Below are positions 7,225-16,750 of a DNA stretch of 64,000 nucleotides, in pieces. The stretch's first letter is position 1; every line of letters starts with the position of its first letter. This DNA is from Microbacterium lacticum (GTDB taxonomy: Bacteria; Actinomycetota; Actinomycetes; Actinomycetales; Microbacteriaceae): positions 549,778 to 613,777 of the forward strand of contig NZ_VFPS01000002.1 of the NCBI RefSeq assembly GCF_006716815.1, given 5' to 3'. The translations under genes were made by a program, and so were the position numbers. The notes under the pieces are model-generated. The model did no database searches. It was not told the DNA's origin and saw only the letters and a program-made list of their open reading frames with translations.

Positions 7225-8340
7225 TCAGGCGGAGAAGCCCTCGCCGATCAGCTCGATGAGCTCCTCGCGCTCTTCGACCGAGAGGAAGGCCCCCGCGGCG
7301 GCGTTCAGCTGGAACGCCTCGAGGTCTTCGAGACGGTAGTCGAACGTCTCGGCGAGCAGCGCCAGCTCCCGGGTGAGCGACGTGCGGCTCATCGTGCGGC
7401 TGTCGACGTTCACGGTGACCGCGAACCCCAGCTGGTAGAGCAGGTCGAACGGGTGGTCTTCGAGCCCGGTGCCCCAGCGCGAGATCGCGCCGGTCTGCAG
7501 GTTCGACGACGGCGACAGCTCGAGCGGGATCTCGCGGTCGCGCACCCAGCGGGCGAGGTCGCCGAAGGTGACGAGCACCTCGTCGCCCTTCTGCTGCACC
7601 ACCTCGAGGTCTTCGGCGATGCGCACGCCGTGGCCGAGACGCAGCGCGCGCCCGTCGATGAGCGCCGATCGGATCGAGTCGAGCCCGGCCGCCTCGCCGG
7701 CGTGCACCGTCACGGGGAAGAAGTGCTCCGCGAGATAGTCGAACGCGGCCCGGTGGTTCGAGGCGGGAAAGCCGTCTTCGGGGCCGGCGATGTCGAAGCC
7801 CACCGCGCCGCGACCGCGGAAGTCGACGGCCAGCTCGGCGATCTCGAGCGACCGGTCGGTGTGACGCATCGCCGTGATCAGCTGGCCGACCCGGATGTCG
7901 CGGCCCGTGCCCGAAACCGCGTCCTCGCCCTCTTCGATGCCCTCCTGCACGGCTTCGACGGCCTCTTCGAGCGACAGCCCTCCGCCGAGGTGCTGCTCGG
8001 GAGCCCAGCGCACCTCGCCGTAGATCACGCCGTCGGCGGCGAGATCCTCGACGAACTCCCGCGCGACGCGGCGCAGACCCTCGGCGCTCTGCAAGACCGC
8101 GGTGGTGAGGTCGAACGTCTTCAGGTACTCCACGAGCGAGCCCGAGTCGCTTTGGTCCTCGAACCAGTCGGCCAGGTCGTCGGCGTCGCCCTCGGGCACG
8201 TCGAGGTCGATCTCGTCGGCGAGTTCGATGATCGTCTGCGGCCGCAGCGCCCCGTCGAGGTGGTCGTGCAGCGACACCTTCGGAAGCGATCGGATCGAGA
8301 CGCCGTCCAGCTTCGCGTCGCCGTGCTGATCGATGGCCAT
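7225..8340 (-). CDS. add: Adenosine deaminase
   Basis: 371-residue zinc hydrolase that turns adenosine and deoxyadenosine into inosine compounds. The metal motif VSLHDHLDGALRP (His25, His27) is near the N-terminus; the catalytic VTVHAGEAAG and LRLGHGVR blocks follow, and the fourth zinc site region reads VNVDSR. In the last block most homologues have NTDDP-like residues, so VNVDSR is slightly divergent. The AAGGAG site lies just upstream of the ATG. Last gene of the nucleoside salvage run on this strand, 42 bp after deoA. Confidence 0.93.
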   Translation of the reverse strand: MAIDQHGDAKLDGVSIRSLPKVSLHDHLDGALRPQTIIELADEIDLDVPEGDADDLADWFEDQSDSGSLVEYLKTFDLTTAVLQSAEGLRRVAREFVEDLAADGVIYGEVRWAPEQHLGGGLSLEEAVEAVQEGIEEGEDAVSGTGRDIRVGQLITAMRHTDRSLEIAELAVDFRGRGAVGFDIAGPEDGFPASNHRAAFDYLAEHFFPVTVHAGEAAGLDSIRSALIDGRALRLGHGVRIAEDLEVVQQKGDEVLVTFGDLARWVRDREIPLELSPSSNLQTGAISRWGTGLEDHPFDLLYQLGFAVTVNVDSRTMSRTSLTRELALLAETFDYRLEDLEAFQLNAAAGAFLSVEEREELIELIGEGFSA

Positions 8341-8382
8341 GGGAGCTCCTTGAGGGGTGTGCGGCAGAGAGGTGAAGTCAGG

Positions 8383-9678
8383 TCAGGCGGTGATGCGTTC
8401 GAGAACGAGCGGCGTGGATGCCGGGGCATCCGCCCCGATCTCCCACGCGCCCTCGAGCGCGTCGAGGGCGCGGCCGAACCGGTTGTCATCACCGGCGAGC
8501 AAGGTGAACAACGGCTGACCGGCGCGCACCTCGTCGCCGGGCTTGGCGTGCAGGTCGATGCCCGCCGAGTGGATGACCGGGTCCTGCGCCCGCGCGCGGC
8601 CGGCGCCGAGGCGCCAGGCGGCCACGCCGAAGGGCAGCGCGTCGAGGCGCGTGAGCACACCCGAGGCGGGCGCGAGCACGGTGTGGGTCTCGCGCGGGGT
8701 CGGCAGGGGCGCGTCGGGGTCGCCGTCCTGCGCGCGGATCATCTCGCGCCAGGCATCCATCGCCTGCCCGTCGCGCAGCGCCTTCTCGACGTCGGCGTCC
8801 GGATGCCCCGCCAGGGCGAGCATCTCGCGGGCGAGGGCGACGGTCAGCTCGACGACGTCGGCGGGGCCGCCGCCGGCGAGCACCTCGACCGATTCGCGCA
8901 CCTCGTTGGCGTTGCCGATCGTGAGCCCGAGCGGGGTGTTCATGTCGGTGAGGAGCGCCGTCGTCGCGACGCCCGAGTCGGTGCCGAGGGCGACCATCGT
9001 GCGGGCGAGCTCGCGCGCCATGTCGACGTCGCGCATGAACGCGCCGCCGCCGAACTTCACGTCGAGCACGAGCGCGTCGGTGCCTTCGGCGATCTTCTTC
9101 GACATGATGCTCGAGGCGATCAGGGGGATCGCCTCGACCGTGCCGGTGACATCGCGGAGGGCGTAGAGCCGCTTGTCGGCGGGGGCGAGCCCGGTGCCGG
9201 CGGCGCAGATGACCGCCCCGACGCCGCGCAGCTGCTCGAAGATCTCGTCGTTCGAGAGGGCGGCGCGCCAGCCGGGGATCGACTCGAGCTTGTCGAGCGT
9301 GCCACCGGTGTGGCCGAGGCCGCGGCCGGAGAGCTGCGGCACGGCAACGCCGAACGAGGCGACGAGCGGCGCGAGCGGCAGGGTGATCTTGTCGCCGACG
9401 CCTCCGGTGGAGTGCTTGTCAACGGTGGGCTTGCCGAGGCCGGCGAAGCTCATCCGCTCGCCCGAGGCGATCATCGCGTCGGTCATCACGCGGATCTCCT
9501 CGCGCGTCATGCCGTTGAGCAGCACCGCCATCGCGAACGCCGCCATCTGCGAGTCGGCGACGTACTCGCGCGTGTACGCGTCGACCATCCAGCGCAGCGC
9601 GTCCTCGGGCACGGCGCCCTTGTCGCGCTTGATGCGGATGACGTCGACCGCGTCGAAGGGCTCGATAGCCGCGCTCAT
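8383..9678 (-). CDS. deoA: Thymidine phosphorylase
   Basis: 431-residue enzyme that cleaves thymidine or deoxyuridine with phosphate to the base and deoxyribose-1-phosphate. The signature motif SGRGLGHTGGTLDKLESIPG and the phosphate-binding KHSTGGVGDK (Lys88-Ser90) are present, and the length is normal. The ATG overlaps the cdd stop by 4 nt (ATGA), showing translational coupling; the frame is open further upstream, but that would run through cdd. It acts with Cdd on imported pyrimidine nucleosides. Confidence 0.95.
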   Translation of the reverse strand: MSAAIEPFDAVDVIRIKRDKGAVPEDALRWMVDAYTREYVADSQMAAFAMAVLLNGMTREEIRVMTDAMIASGERMSFAGLGKPTVDKHSTGGVGDKITLPLAPLVASFGVAVPQLSGRGLGHTGGTLDKLESIPGWRAALSNDEIFEQLRGVGAVICAAGTGLAPADKRLYALRDVTGTVEAIPLIASSIMSKKIAEGTDALVLDVKFGGGAFMRDVDMARELARTMVALGTDSGVATTALLTDMNTPLGLTIGNANEVRESVEVLAGGGPADVVELTVALAREMLALAGHPDADVEKALRDGQAMDAWREMIRAQDGDPDAPLPTPRETHTVLAPASGVLTRLDALPFGVAAWRLGAGRARAQDPVIHSAGIDLHAKPGDEVRAGQPLFTLLAGDDNRFGRALDALEGAWEIGADAPASTPLVLERITA

Positions 9679-10073
9679 CGGGCCGCCTCGAGGTCGCGGG
9701 GACCGAAGGCATCCGGCAGCACCTCGTCGATCGTGCGGATGCCCGACACGGTCTCGAGCAGCATCCCCGGCAGGGCGAACTCGTTCAGCAGCTGCCGGCA
9801 CCGGCCGCACGGCATGATCGTCTCGCCCTGTCCGTTGACGCAGACGAAGGCGACGAGCTGGCCGCCGCCCGACATGTGCAGGTCGCCGACGAGGGCGCAC
9901 TCGGCGCACAGCCCGACGCCGTACGACGCGTTCTCGACGTTGCAGCCGGCGACGATGCGGCCGTCGGCGACGAGCGCCGCCGCTCCCACGCGGTAGCGCG
10001 AGTACGGCGCGTATGCGCGCCCCATGGCATCCGTCGCCACGCGGCGCAGTTCGTCCCAGTCGATGTCGGTCAT
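9675..10073 (-). CDS. cdd: Cytidine deaminase
   Basis: 132-residue homotetramer-type zinc enzyme converting cytidine and deoxycytidine to uridine compounds. Zinc ligands Cys56, Cys89 and Cys92 and the catalytic Glu58 lie in GLCAEC and PCGRCRQLL; the substrate motif GCNVENASYG precedes them. The start sits 8 bp after the permease stop, with AAGGAG overlapping the permease end. It overlaps deoA by 4 nt. Same operon as the nucleoside importer. Confidence 0.95.
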   Translation of the reverse strand: MTDIDWDELRRVATDAMGRAYAPYSRYRVGAAALVADGRIVAGCNVENASYGVGLCAECALVGDLHMSGGGQLVAFVCVNGQGETIMPCGRCRQLLNEFALPGMLLETVSGIRTIDEVLPDAFGPRDLEAAR

Positions 10074-10081
10074 CGCGTCGG

Positions 10082-11428
10082 TCACTCCTTGATGTAGGGC
10101 TTGCCGGATGCCGCGGGCCCGCGTATCTGGCCGGCGAAACCGGCGACCGCGAGGATCGTGACGACATAGGGCAGCATGAGCATGAACTCGCTCGGGATCG
10201 GGGTCTTCAGGATCGTCAGCAGGTTCTGCAGGTTGGTCGCGAAGCCGAACAGCAGCGCGGCGAGGGCGGCGCGGATCGGGTCCCATCGGCCGAAGATCAC
10301 GGCGGCGAGGGCGATGAAGCCGAGGCCGGCGGTCATGTCCTTGCTGAACTGCGGCACCGAGACGAGCGTGAAGTAGGCGCCGCCGATGCCGGCGATGGCG
10401 CCGGCAAGCGAGACGTTCCAGAACCGCGACGTGTTCACCTTGATGCCAACGGTGTCGGCGGCCTGCGGGTGCTCGCCGACGGCGCGCAGGCGCAGGCCCC
10501 AGCGGGTGCGGTAGAGGCCCCACGCGACGACGGCGACGGTCACGAACATCAGGTAGACGATGAAGGTCTGGTTGAACAGCACCGGCCCGATCACGGGGAT
10601 CTCGCTGAGCACGGGGATCTGGATGCGACCGAAGCGCTCGGGACGGTTGAGCTGCTGCTCGTTCGGTACGAGCAGCGCGCCGTAGAGGAAGCCGGTGAGG
10701 CCCGTCACGAGCACGTTCAGCACGACGCCGACGATGACCTGGTCGACGAGGTACTTGATCGCGAAGGCCGCGAGCACGAACGCGACGAGCACGCCGCCGA
10801 GCATCGCACCGAGCAGGCCCACGAACGGGTTGCCGGTCATGCTCGACAGGAGCGCCGCCGAGAACGCGCCGAGCAGCAGCTGCCCCTCGATCGCGACATT
10901 GACGACGCCGACCCGCTCACCGATGACGCCGCCGAGGGCGCCGAAGACGAGCGGCACCGACAGGGAGACGGCGCCGAACAGCAGACTCGGCACGGGGACG
11001 AGGCCGCCGGCACCTGCCCACACGAGGAAGGCGAAGACGCCCAGCACGCTGAAGACGATCGTCAGCCACAGCGGCTGCCGCCGGTACGACCACGCCATCC
11101 ACAGGGAGAGGAGGGTCAGGACGACGAGCACCGCCCAGACCGCCCAGGCGGTGGCGGCGGTCGGCACGTCGATGTCGGGCAGTGCGAACGACTGCGACGG
11201 GTCGCCGAGGCGGAAGGTCGACACCCCGTCGCGCGGCGCGAAGGCGAACAGCAGAGCGAGCAGCACCGTGACGACGGCGAGCACGATGGGCGCCTTGAAG
11301 TGGCGCTCCTTCACGACGGCGAGCTGGATCGTGCCGTCGAGCTTCTCGATCTGCGCGGCGGGCTGACCCGTCGCCGGGTCGGCCGGGCGGCCGCCGGCCG
11401 CGGAGGTCTCGGGAACCGTGGCGCTCAT
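10082..11428 (-). CDS. Nucleoside ABC transporter permease (second)
   Basis: 448 residues, about ten predicted membrane spans. The conserved core GERVGVVNVAIEGQLLLGAF is the hallmark of the BPD_transp_2 branch (RbsC/NupQ/BmpC-like) for simple sugars and nucleosides. An unusually long N-terminal part (~residues 1-150) has extra hydrophobic segments and a soluble stretch before the core. It starts in an ATGA overlap with the preceding permease. Together they form the membrane channel for the BMP-type importer. Confidence 0.9.
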   Translation of the reverse strand: MSATVPETSAAGGRPADPATGQPAAQIEKLDGTIQLAVVKERHFKAPIVLAVVTVLLALLFAFAPRDGVSTFRLGDPSQSFALPDIDVPTAATAWAVWAVLVVLTLLSLWMAWSYRRQPLWLTIVFSVLGVFAFLVWAGAGGLVPVPSLLFGAVSLSVPLVFGALGGVIGERVGVVNVAIEGQLLLGAFSAALLSSMTGNPFVGLLGAMLGGVLVAFVLAAFAIKYLVDQVIVGVVLNVLVTGLTGFLYGALLVPNEQQLNRPERFGRIQIPVLSEIPVIGPVLFNQTFIVYLMFVTVAVVAWGLYRTRWGLRLRAVGEHPQAADTVGIKVNTSRFWNVSLAGAIAGIGGAYFTLVSVPQFSKDMTAGLGFIALAAVIFGRWDPIRAALAALLFGFATNLQNLLTILKTPIPSEFMLMLPYVVTILAVAGFAGQIRGPAASGKPYIKE

Positions 11429-12729
11429 GCGGCCACCGCCTTCTTGGCCGCCTTGGCGCGCGCGGCGGCGGCCTTCTCGGCATCGGTCTTGGGCAGGAAG
11501 AACACGGCGCGCAGCAGGGGCGGCGCCGCGATGAACAGCACGATCAGCGACTGCACGACGAGCACGATGTCGACGGGGATGCCCTGCGCCTGCATCGAGA
11601 ACGACCCCGCCTTGAGGGCGCCGAACAGGATGCCAGCGGCGAAGGTGCCCCACGCGCGGCTGCGTCCGAGGAGCGCGACCGTGATCGCGTCGAAGCCGAT
11701 GCCGGCGTCGATCGTGGCGCCGAAGCCGCTCGTCACGGTGCCCTGGATCTGGTTCATCGCCGCGAGCCCCGCGAGGCCGCCGGCGAAGAGCATCGCGTAG
11801 ATGTAGAGCCGGTCGACGCTCATGCCCGCGGCACGCGCGGCGTGCGGGTTCTCGCCGAGCGCGCGCAGTCGCAGGCCGAGGCTCGAGCGCTCGATCAGCC
11901 ACCACACGAAGACGGTCGCGGCGATCACGACGACGAAGCCCCAGTCGAGATTCGGGAACTGTGCGCCGAGCAGGTTCGGGAACTGCGCCGACTCGGGGGT
12001 CGGGCGGGTCTGCGGCTGGTTGCTGCCCTCGGCCTGCAGGAGGCCCGGCGTCCGCAGCATCCACAGCAGCAGGTAGAACGCGACGTAGTTGAGCATGATC
12101 GTGAGGATCACCTCGTGCGCCCCGGTCTTGGCCTTCAGGAGGCCCACCAGGCCGCCCCAGAGCGCCCCGCCGACGATGCCGGCGAGGAGGGTGAGGGGCA
12201 GGTGGATCCACATCGGCAGGTCCAGGTTGAACGCGAACAGCCCCGCGAACATCGCGCCGATGAGCATCTGGCCGCGCGCGCCGATGTTGAACAGGCCGGC
12301 GCGGAACGCGAGCGCCACGCCGAGCCCCGCGGCGATCAGCGGCGCCGCGAACCCGAGCGAGTTGGTGAGCGGGCGGATCTGCGCGGCGAAGTCGTTGCCC
12401 TTCGGGTTGAACACGGCGCCGCGGAAGAGCGCCTCGTAGCCGCCGGCGACCGAGTTCCAGATCGCGGCGAACGTGTCGCCGGGGCGCCAGAAGAAGTATC
12501 GTGCGGCCGTCTGCACGTCCTCATTGGTCAGGGCGATCAGCACGCCGCCGACGAGCAGGGCGAGCACGATCGCGAGGATCGTGGTGACGGCGCTGCCGCG
12601 CATCAGCTCGCGCAGGAACACCGTGCCGCCGGTGGGCGGCTCGTCGCCGAACAGCGGCCCGACCGCCCGCGGGGTGTCTTCGGGGCGGGCGCTGTGCTCG
12701 ACCTCGTGCGTGGGTGTCGACTCGCTCAC
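11425..12729 (-). CDS. Nucleoside ABC transporter permease (first)
   Basis: 434-residue BPD_transp_2 permease with the core FRAGLFNIGARGQMLIGAMF and the coupling segment GLRLRALGENPHAARAAGM shared with its partner. It has a hydrophilic N-terminal tail of ~40 residues and a Lys/Ala-rich C-terminal tail. The GTG start overlaps the ATPase stop (GTGA). It forms the heterodimeric channel with the next gene. Confidence 0.9.
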   Translation of the reverse strand: MSESTPTHEVEHSARPEDTPRAVGPLFGDEPPTGGTVFLRELMRGSAVTTILAIVLALLVGGVLIALTNEDVQTAARYFFWRPGDTFAAIWNSVAGGYEALFRGAVFNPKGNDFAAQIRPLTNSLGFAAPLIAAGLGVALAFRAGLFNIGARGQMLIGAMFAGLFAFNLDLPMWIHLPLTLLAGIVGGALWGGLVGLLKAKTGAHEVILTIMLNYVAFYLLLWMLRTPGLLQAEGSNQPQTRPTPESAQFPNLLGAQFPNLDWGFVVVIAATVFVWWLIERSSLGLRLRALGENPHAARAAGMSVDRLYIYAMLFAGGLAGLAAMNQIQGTVTSGFGATIDAGIGFDAITVALLGRSRAWGTFAAGILFGALKAGSFSMQAQGIPVDIVLVVQSLIVLFIAAPPLLRAVFFLPKTDAEKAAAARAKAAKKAVAA

Positions 12730-14240
12730 GCGGCCACCTCCGGTTCGGTCTCGCCTGCCATCATGAGGCCGAGGGTGTCGCGGGGCGTGTCGCCGGGCAC
12801 GATGCCGACGACGGTGCCGCGATACATCACGGCGATCCGGTCGGCCAGCGCGGTCACCTCGTCGAGCTCGGTGGAGACGACGATGATGGGGATGCCGGCG
12901 TCGCGCGTCTCGATGATGCGCTTGTGGATGAACTCGATCGAGCCGACGTCGACGCCACGGGTCGGCTGGGCGACGACGAGGAGGCGCAGGTCTCGGCTCA
13001 TCTCGCGGGCGATGACGACCTTCTGCTGATTGCCGCCGGAGAGGGTTCCCGCGGCGGTCTGCGGGCCCTGCGTGCGGATGTCGTACTCGGTGATGCGATC
13101 ACGCGCGAACGAGTCCAGCGCGCTGCGACGGAGCGTGCCCGCGCGGGCGAAGGCGGGGTCGGACGAGCGGTCGAGGATGAGGTTCTCGGCCACCGAGAAC
13201 CCGCCGACGAGACCGTCGATCTTGCGGTCCTCGGGCACGAACCCGACGCCCTCGCCGAGGATCGCGTGCACGCTCTTGCCGACGAGCTCGGTGCCGTCGA
13301 GGCTGATCGATCCCTCGACGCGGGGGGCGAGGCCGACGATGGCCTCGACGAGCTCGGTCTGGCCGTTGCCCTGGACGCCCGCGACGGCGAGGATCTCGCC
13401 CGGTCGCACGTCGAACGAGACGCCGTCGACGACGATCGCACCCGTGCCGGTGAGCACGCGCAGCTCGCGCACCTGCAGGCCGCCTTCGCCCGGCCGGGCC
13501 GCGTCTTTGTGCACCGTCAGCTCGACGGCGCGTCCGACCATCAGCGACGCGAGCTCGGCGTTGGTCGCCGTGGGCGAGGCCTCGCCGACGACCTTGCCGA
13601 GCCGGATGACGGTGATGCGGTCGGCGACTTCGCGCACCTCACGCAGCTTGTGGGTGATGAAGACGATGGATGTCCCCGCGTCGCGCAGCTGGCGCATGAT
13701 CGCCATCAGCTCGTCGGTCTCCTGCGGGGTGAGCACCGCGGTCGGCTCGTCGAAGACGAGCACCTTCGCGTCGCGGGAGAGCGCCTTGATGATCTCGACC
13801 CGCTGCTGCACGCCGACGGGGAGGTCGCCGACCAGGGCATCCGGGTCGATCTCGAAGCCGAACCGCTGTGCGATCTCGCGCACGTGCCGACGTGCGGCGT
13901 TCAGGTCGAGACGTCCGAGTGCCTTCGTGTCCTCGTGCCCGAGCATCACGTTCTCGGCGACGGTGAACACCGGGATCAGCATGAAGTGCTGGTGCACCAT
14001 GCCGATGCCGGCCGCCATCGCGTCGCCGGGGCCGCGGAAGTGCTGCGGCACGTCGTCGAGGAGGATCTCGCCCTCGTCGGCGCGGTACAGGCCGTACAGC
14101 ACGTTCATCAGCGTGGACTTGCCGGCGCCGTTCTCACCGAGGAGAGCATGGATCTCTCCCGGTTCGACCACGAGATCGATGTGGTCGTTGGCGACGAGGC
14201 TGCCGAATCTCTTGGTGATTCCGCGGAGCTCGAGCTTCAT
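12726..14240 (-). CDS. Nucleoside ABC transporter ATP-binding protein (two ATPase domains)
   Basis: 504 residues with two fused ABC domains, as in RbsA/BmpB/NupA importers. Domain 1 (~1-240) has Walker A LLGENGAGKSTLMN and a D-loop FDEPTAVLTPQE. Domain 2 (~255-500) has the degenerate P-loop GVQGNGQTE usual for this family and the signature LSGGNQQKVVIAREMS. A TAGGGT -10 box ends 6 nt before the ATG, so the gene probably also has its own leaderless promoter downstream of the lipoprotein gene. Confidence 0.93.
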   Translation of the reverse strand: MKLELRGITKRFGSLVANDHIDLVVEPGEIHALLGENGAGKSTLMNVLYGLYRADEGEILLDDVPQHFRGPGDAMAAGIGMVHQHFMLIPVFTVAENVMLGHEDTKALGRLDLNAARRHVREIAQRFGFEIDPDALVGDLPVGVQQRVEIIKALSRDAKVLVFDEPTAVLTPQETDELMAIMRQLRDAGTSIVFITHKLREVREVADRITVIRLGKVVGEASPTATNAELASLMVGRAVELTVHKDAARPGEGGLQVRELRVLTGTGAIVVDGVSFDVRPGEILAVAGVQGNGQTELVEAIVGLAPRVEGSISLDGTELVGKSVHAILGEGVGFVPEDRKIDGLVGGFSVAENLILDRSSDPAFARAGTLRRSALDSFARDRITEYDIRTQGPQTAAGTLSGGNQQKVVIAREMSRDLRLLVVAQPTRGVDVGSIEFIHKRIIETRDAGIPIIVVSTELDEVTALADRIAVMYRGTVVGIVPGDTPRDTLGLMMAGETEPEVAA

Positions 14241-14246
14241 ATCAAA

Positions 14247-14252
14247 ACCCTA
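14247..14252 (-). promoter_or_regulatory. -10 box TAGGGT, leaderless start of the nucleoside ABC ATPase
   Basis: On the minus strand TAGGGT ends 6 nt before the ATG at 14240. An internal promoter would uncouple transporter and salvage genes from the lipoprotein gene. Confidence 0.5.
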
Positions 14253-14353
14253 CCTGGGTCGGTTTCGGGGGTGGGGGTCGAGAAGACGACCGGGTGACGC
14301 CACTCGGGGCGAGCAGCACACGGCTACTCGCCCCGAGGGCCGACGGGTTCAGA

Positions 14354-15481
14354 TCACGAACCGGCCGGGGAGTTCTTCGAATCGACGGTGATGGTGCCCG
14401 CGATGATGTCGTCCTGCAGCTTCTTCAGCTCGTCGGTGAGACCGGCGGGAAGCTTCGACTCGAAGTCGTGGAAGCTCGAGAGCTTGACGCCCTCGTTCTT
14501 CAGCGTGCCGACGTACGGGGTCGGGTCGAAGTCGCCCTTGGAGGCGGCGATGGTGGTGTCGTACACCGAGACGTCGATCGCCTTCATGATCGAGACGAGG
14601 GTGATGTCGGCGACCGACGGGTCGGCGACGGCGAGGTCGGTGTCGACGCCGAGCATGACGGCGTCCTTGCCGCTGTCGGCGATGGCCGCCGCGGCGCTCT
14701 TGTAGATGGGGCCGCCGACGGGCAGGATGACGTCGACGCCCTGGTCGAGGAGGTTCTGAGCGGTCTGCTTCGCGGTGTCGTTCGCCTCGAAGCCGCCCGT
14801 GAACAGACCCTCCTGGGTGGTGCTGTCCCACCCGGCGACCTGGACGTTCGCGCCCTTGTCCTCGTTGTACTTCTTCACGCCGAGCTCGTAGCCGTCCATG
14901 AAGACCGCCACCGAGGGGATCTGCATGCCGCCGAAGGTGCCGACCTTGTTGACGCCGGCCTGCGCCGACCACGCGGCCGCGGCGTAGCCGCCGAGGTAGG
15001 CCGCCTCGGCCGTGTTGAAGACGAGCGGCTTGATGTTCGGAGCGTCGGGCTTGCCGTCGAAGTCGGCGTCCGCGTAGTCGTCGATGATCGCGAAGCTGAG
15101 GTCGGGGTTGGCGTTGGCCGACTCGATCGTGGCCGCGGCGAGCTTGAAGCCGACGGCGACGACGAGCGAGCAGCCCTCGGCGATGGCCTGCTGCATGTTC
15201 GGCGCGTAGTCGTTGTCGTTCTTCGACTCGAACTCGAGCGGCGTCACGCCGAGCTCCTTGGCTGCCTTGTCCATGCCGTTCTTCGCCGACTCGTTGAACG
15301 ACTTGTCGTTCCAACCGCCGGCGTCGGAGACGAGGCAGGGCAGGAACCCGTCCACGGCGCCGCCGGCGGCGGCCGATCCGGTCGAGTCCGAGTCAGGCGC
15401 CGAGCCACAGCCGGCGAGAGCGATGATGAGCCCGGCCGCGGCGGTGATGCCGGCGAGCTTCTTGGTGGTCGAGATGGTCAA
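14354..15481 (-). CDS. BMP-family nucleoside-binding lipoprotein
   Basis: 375-residue secreted solute-binding lipoprotein (Bmp/Med family) that delivers nucleosides to the ABC importer. The signal peptide ends in the lipobox LAGC with lipidated Cys25. Family blocks include NDKSFNESAKNGMDKAA, the FNTAEAAYLGGYAAA segment and GVDTD. The frame is open upstream, but the TTG at 15481 has GGAGG 5 nt before it and gives a normal-length signal peptide, so it is chosen over longer forms; a GTG at 15493 is possible. Confidence 0.9.
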   Translation of the reverse strand: MTISTTKKLAGITAAAGLIIALAGCGSAPDSDSTGSAAAGGAVDGFLPCLVSDAGGWNDKSFNESAKNGMDKAAKELGVTPLEFESKNDNDYAPNMQQAIAEGCSLVVAVGFKLAAATIESANANPDLSFAIIDDYADADFDGKPDAPNIKPLVFNTAEAAYLGGYAAAAWSAQAGVNKVGTFGGMQIPSVAVFMDGYELGVKKYNEDKGANVQVAGWDSTTQEGLFTGGFEANDTAKQTAQNLLDQGVDVILPVGGPIYKSAAAAIADSGKDAVMLGVDTDLAVADPSVADITLVSIMKAIDVSVYDTTIAASKGDFDPTPYVGTLKNEGVKLSSFHDFESKLPAGLTDELKKLQDDIIAGTITVDSKNSPAGS

Positions 15482-15552
15482 TGCAGCCTCCACATTGATA
15501 GACCCGCGGATCTCGCGGGCGCACGCATCGAAGTTACCTACTGTGACGCACC

Positions 15553-15580
15553 GTTTGCACGCCGGGAGGGCCCGTGCAAC
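15553..15580. promoter_or_regulatory. Possible operator upstream of the nucleoside operon
   Basis: Inverted half-sites GTTTGCAC and GTGCAAC, separated by 13 nt, lie about 70-100 bp before the lipoprotein start. A LacI- or DeoR-type regulator site is a guess; no regulator gene is adjacent. Confidence 0.3.
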
Positions 15581-15622
15581 GCAATGGTTACAAAGACGCA
15601 ATGATCCCGCGGGAAAGCCGCG

Positions 15623-16738
15623 TCAGAGCACGTCTCCCCGGCCGGTGAGCTTCAAGGCATCCACCACGCCCTTCACCCGCTGCGCGTGCTCGCTCGTGGT
15701 CACCAGCAGCGCGTCGGCGGTGTCGACGACGACGATGTCCTTCACGCCGATGAGGCTGATGACCCGCTTCGTGTGGCTGACGACGATGCCGCTCGCCGCG
15801 TCGGAGAGGATGCGGGCGTTCTCGCCGAGGATCGCGAGGTCGTTCTTGCGGCCGCCGGAGTTGAGCTTCGCGAGGCTCGCGAAGTCGCCCACGTCGTCCC
15901 AGTCGAAGTGGCCGGGAACGACCGCAAGCCGGCCCTTGTCGGCGGCGGGCTCGGCGACGACGTAGTCGATCGCGATCTTCGGCAGCGTCGGCCAGATGCG
16001 GTCGACCGCCGGGCCGCGGCGGTCGCGGTCGTCCCACGCCTCGGCGAGCTCGACGAGGCCGGCGTGCAGCTCGGGGTTGTTCGCCGCGATCTCGGCCAGC
16101 AGCACGTCGGCGCGCGAGATGAACATGCCGGCGTTCCACAGGTAATCGCGGTCGGCGAGGTACTGCTTGGCCGTGTCGAGGTCGGGCTTCTCGACGAAGC
16201 GCTCGACGAGCGAGGCATCCCGCGCGCCGTCGACGATGAGCTCCGGCCCGCGCTTGATGTAGCCGAACCCGACGGCGGGCTCGGAGGGGGCGATGCCGAC
16301 GGTGCAGATGTAGCCCTCGCGGGCGACCTCGACGGCGTCGCGCACCGCGAACTCGAACACGCGCGTGCCGCGGATGACGTGGTCGGCCGCGAACGATCCG
16401 ATGATCACGTAGGGTTCGCGGCGGTGCAGGATCGCGGCGGCGAGCCCGATCGCGGCGGCGGAGTCGCGGGGCTCGGACTCGAGGATGACGTTGTGGTCGG
16501 CGATGCCGGGCAGCTGATCCTCGACGGCGGCGCGGTGCGCGCGGCCGGTGACCACCGCGATGCGGTCGGGCCCGGTCAGCGGCTCGAGGCGGTCCCATGT
16601 GTCGCGCAGCAGCGAGTGCCCGGAGCCGGTGAGGTCGTGCAGGAACTTCGGGGCGTCCGCCCGGGAGAGGGGCCAGAGGCGACTGCCGACGCCTCCCGCG
16701 GGGATCACGGCGTAGAAGTCGTCGATCGGTGAAGCCAT
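15623..16738 (-). CDS. manC: Mannose-1-phosphate guanylyltransferase
   Basis: 371-residue cytosolic enzyme making GDP-mannose from mannose-1-phosphate and GTP for glycan synthesis. The N-terminal nucleotide motif AVIPAGGVGSRLWPLSR, the metal/substrate motif FVEKP and YLWNAGMFI are all present; the C-terminal isomerase domain of longer bifunctional forms is absent. A TAGGCT box ends 6 nt before the ATG, pointing to a leaderless mRNA. It is transcribed towards the nucleoside operon with 141 bp between. Confidence 0.93.
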   Translation of the reverse strand: MASPIDDFYAVIPAGGVGSRLWPLSRADAPKFLHDLTGSGHSLLRDTWDRLEPLTGPDRIAVVTGRAHRAAVEDQLPGIADHNVILESEPRDSAAAIGLAAAILHRREPYVIIGSFAADHVIRGTRVFEFAVRDAVEVAREGYICTVGIAPSEPAVGFGYIKRGPELIVDGARDASLVERFVEKPDLDTAKQYLADRDYLWNAGMFISRADVLLAEIAANNPELHAGLVELAEAWDDRDRRGPAVDRIWPTLPKIAIDYVVAEPAADKGRLAVVPGHFDWDDVGDFASLAKLNSGGRKNDLAILGENARILSDAASGIVVSHTKRVISLIGVKDIVVVDTADALLVTTSEHAQRVKGVVDALKLTGRGDVL

Positions 16739-16744
16739 GCCCCG

Positions 16745-16750
16745 AGCCTA
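16745..16750 (-). promoter_or_regulatory. -10 box TAGGCT of manC (leaderless)
   Basis: TAGGCT on the minus strand ends 6 nt before the manC ATG. Confidence 0.55.

Noticed and set aside
6988..9996. A 1002-codon plus-strand open frame over the nucleoside genes
   Set aside because: Shadow of add and deoA on the opposite strand; composition biased to Glu/Arg/His/Gly.
10013..11800. Long plus-strand open frame rich in Glu/Asp/His
   Set aside because: Antisense to the two permease genes, which have clear membrane spans and family motifs.
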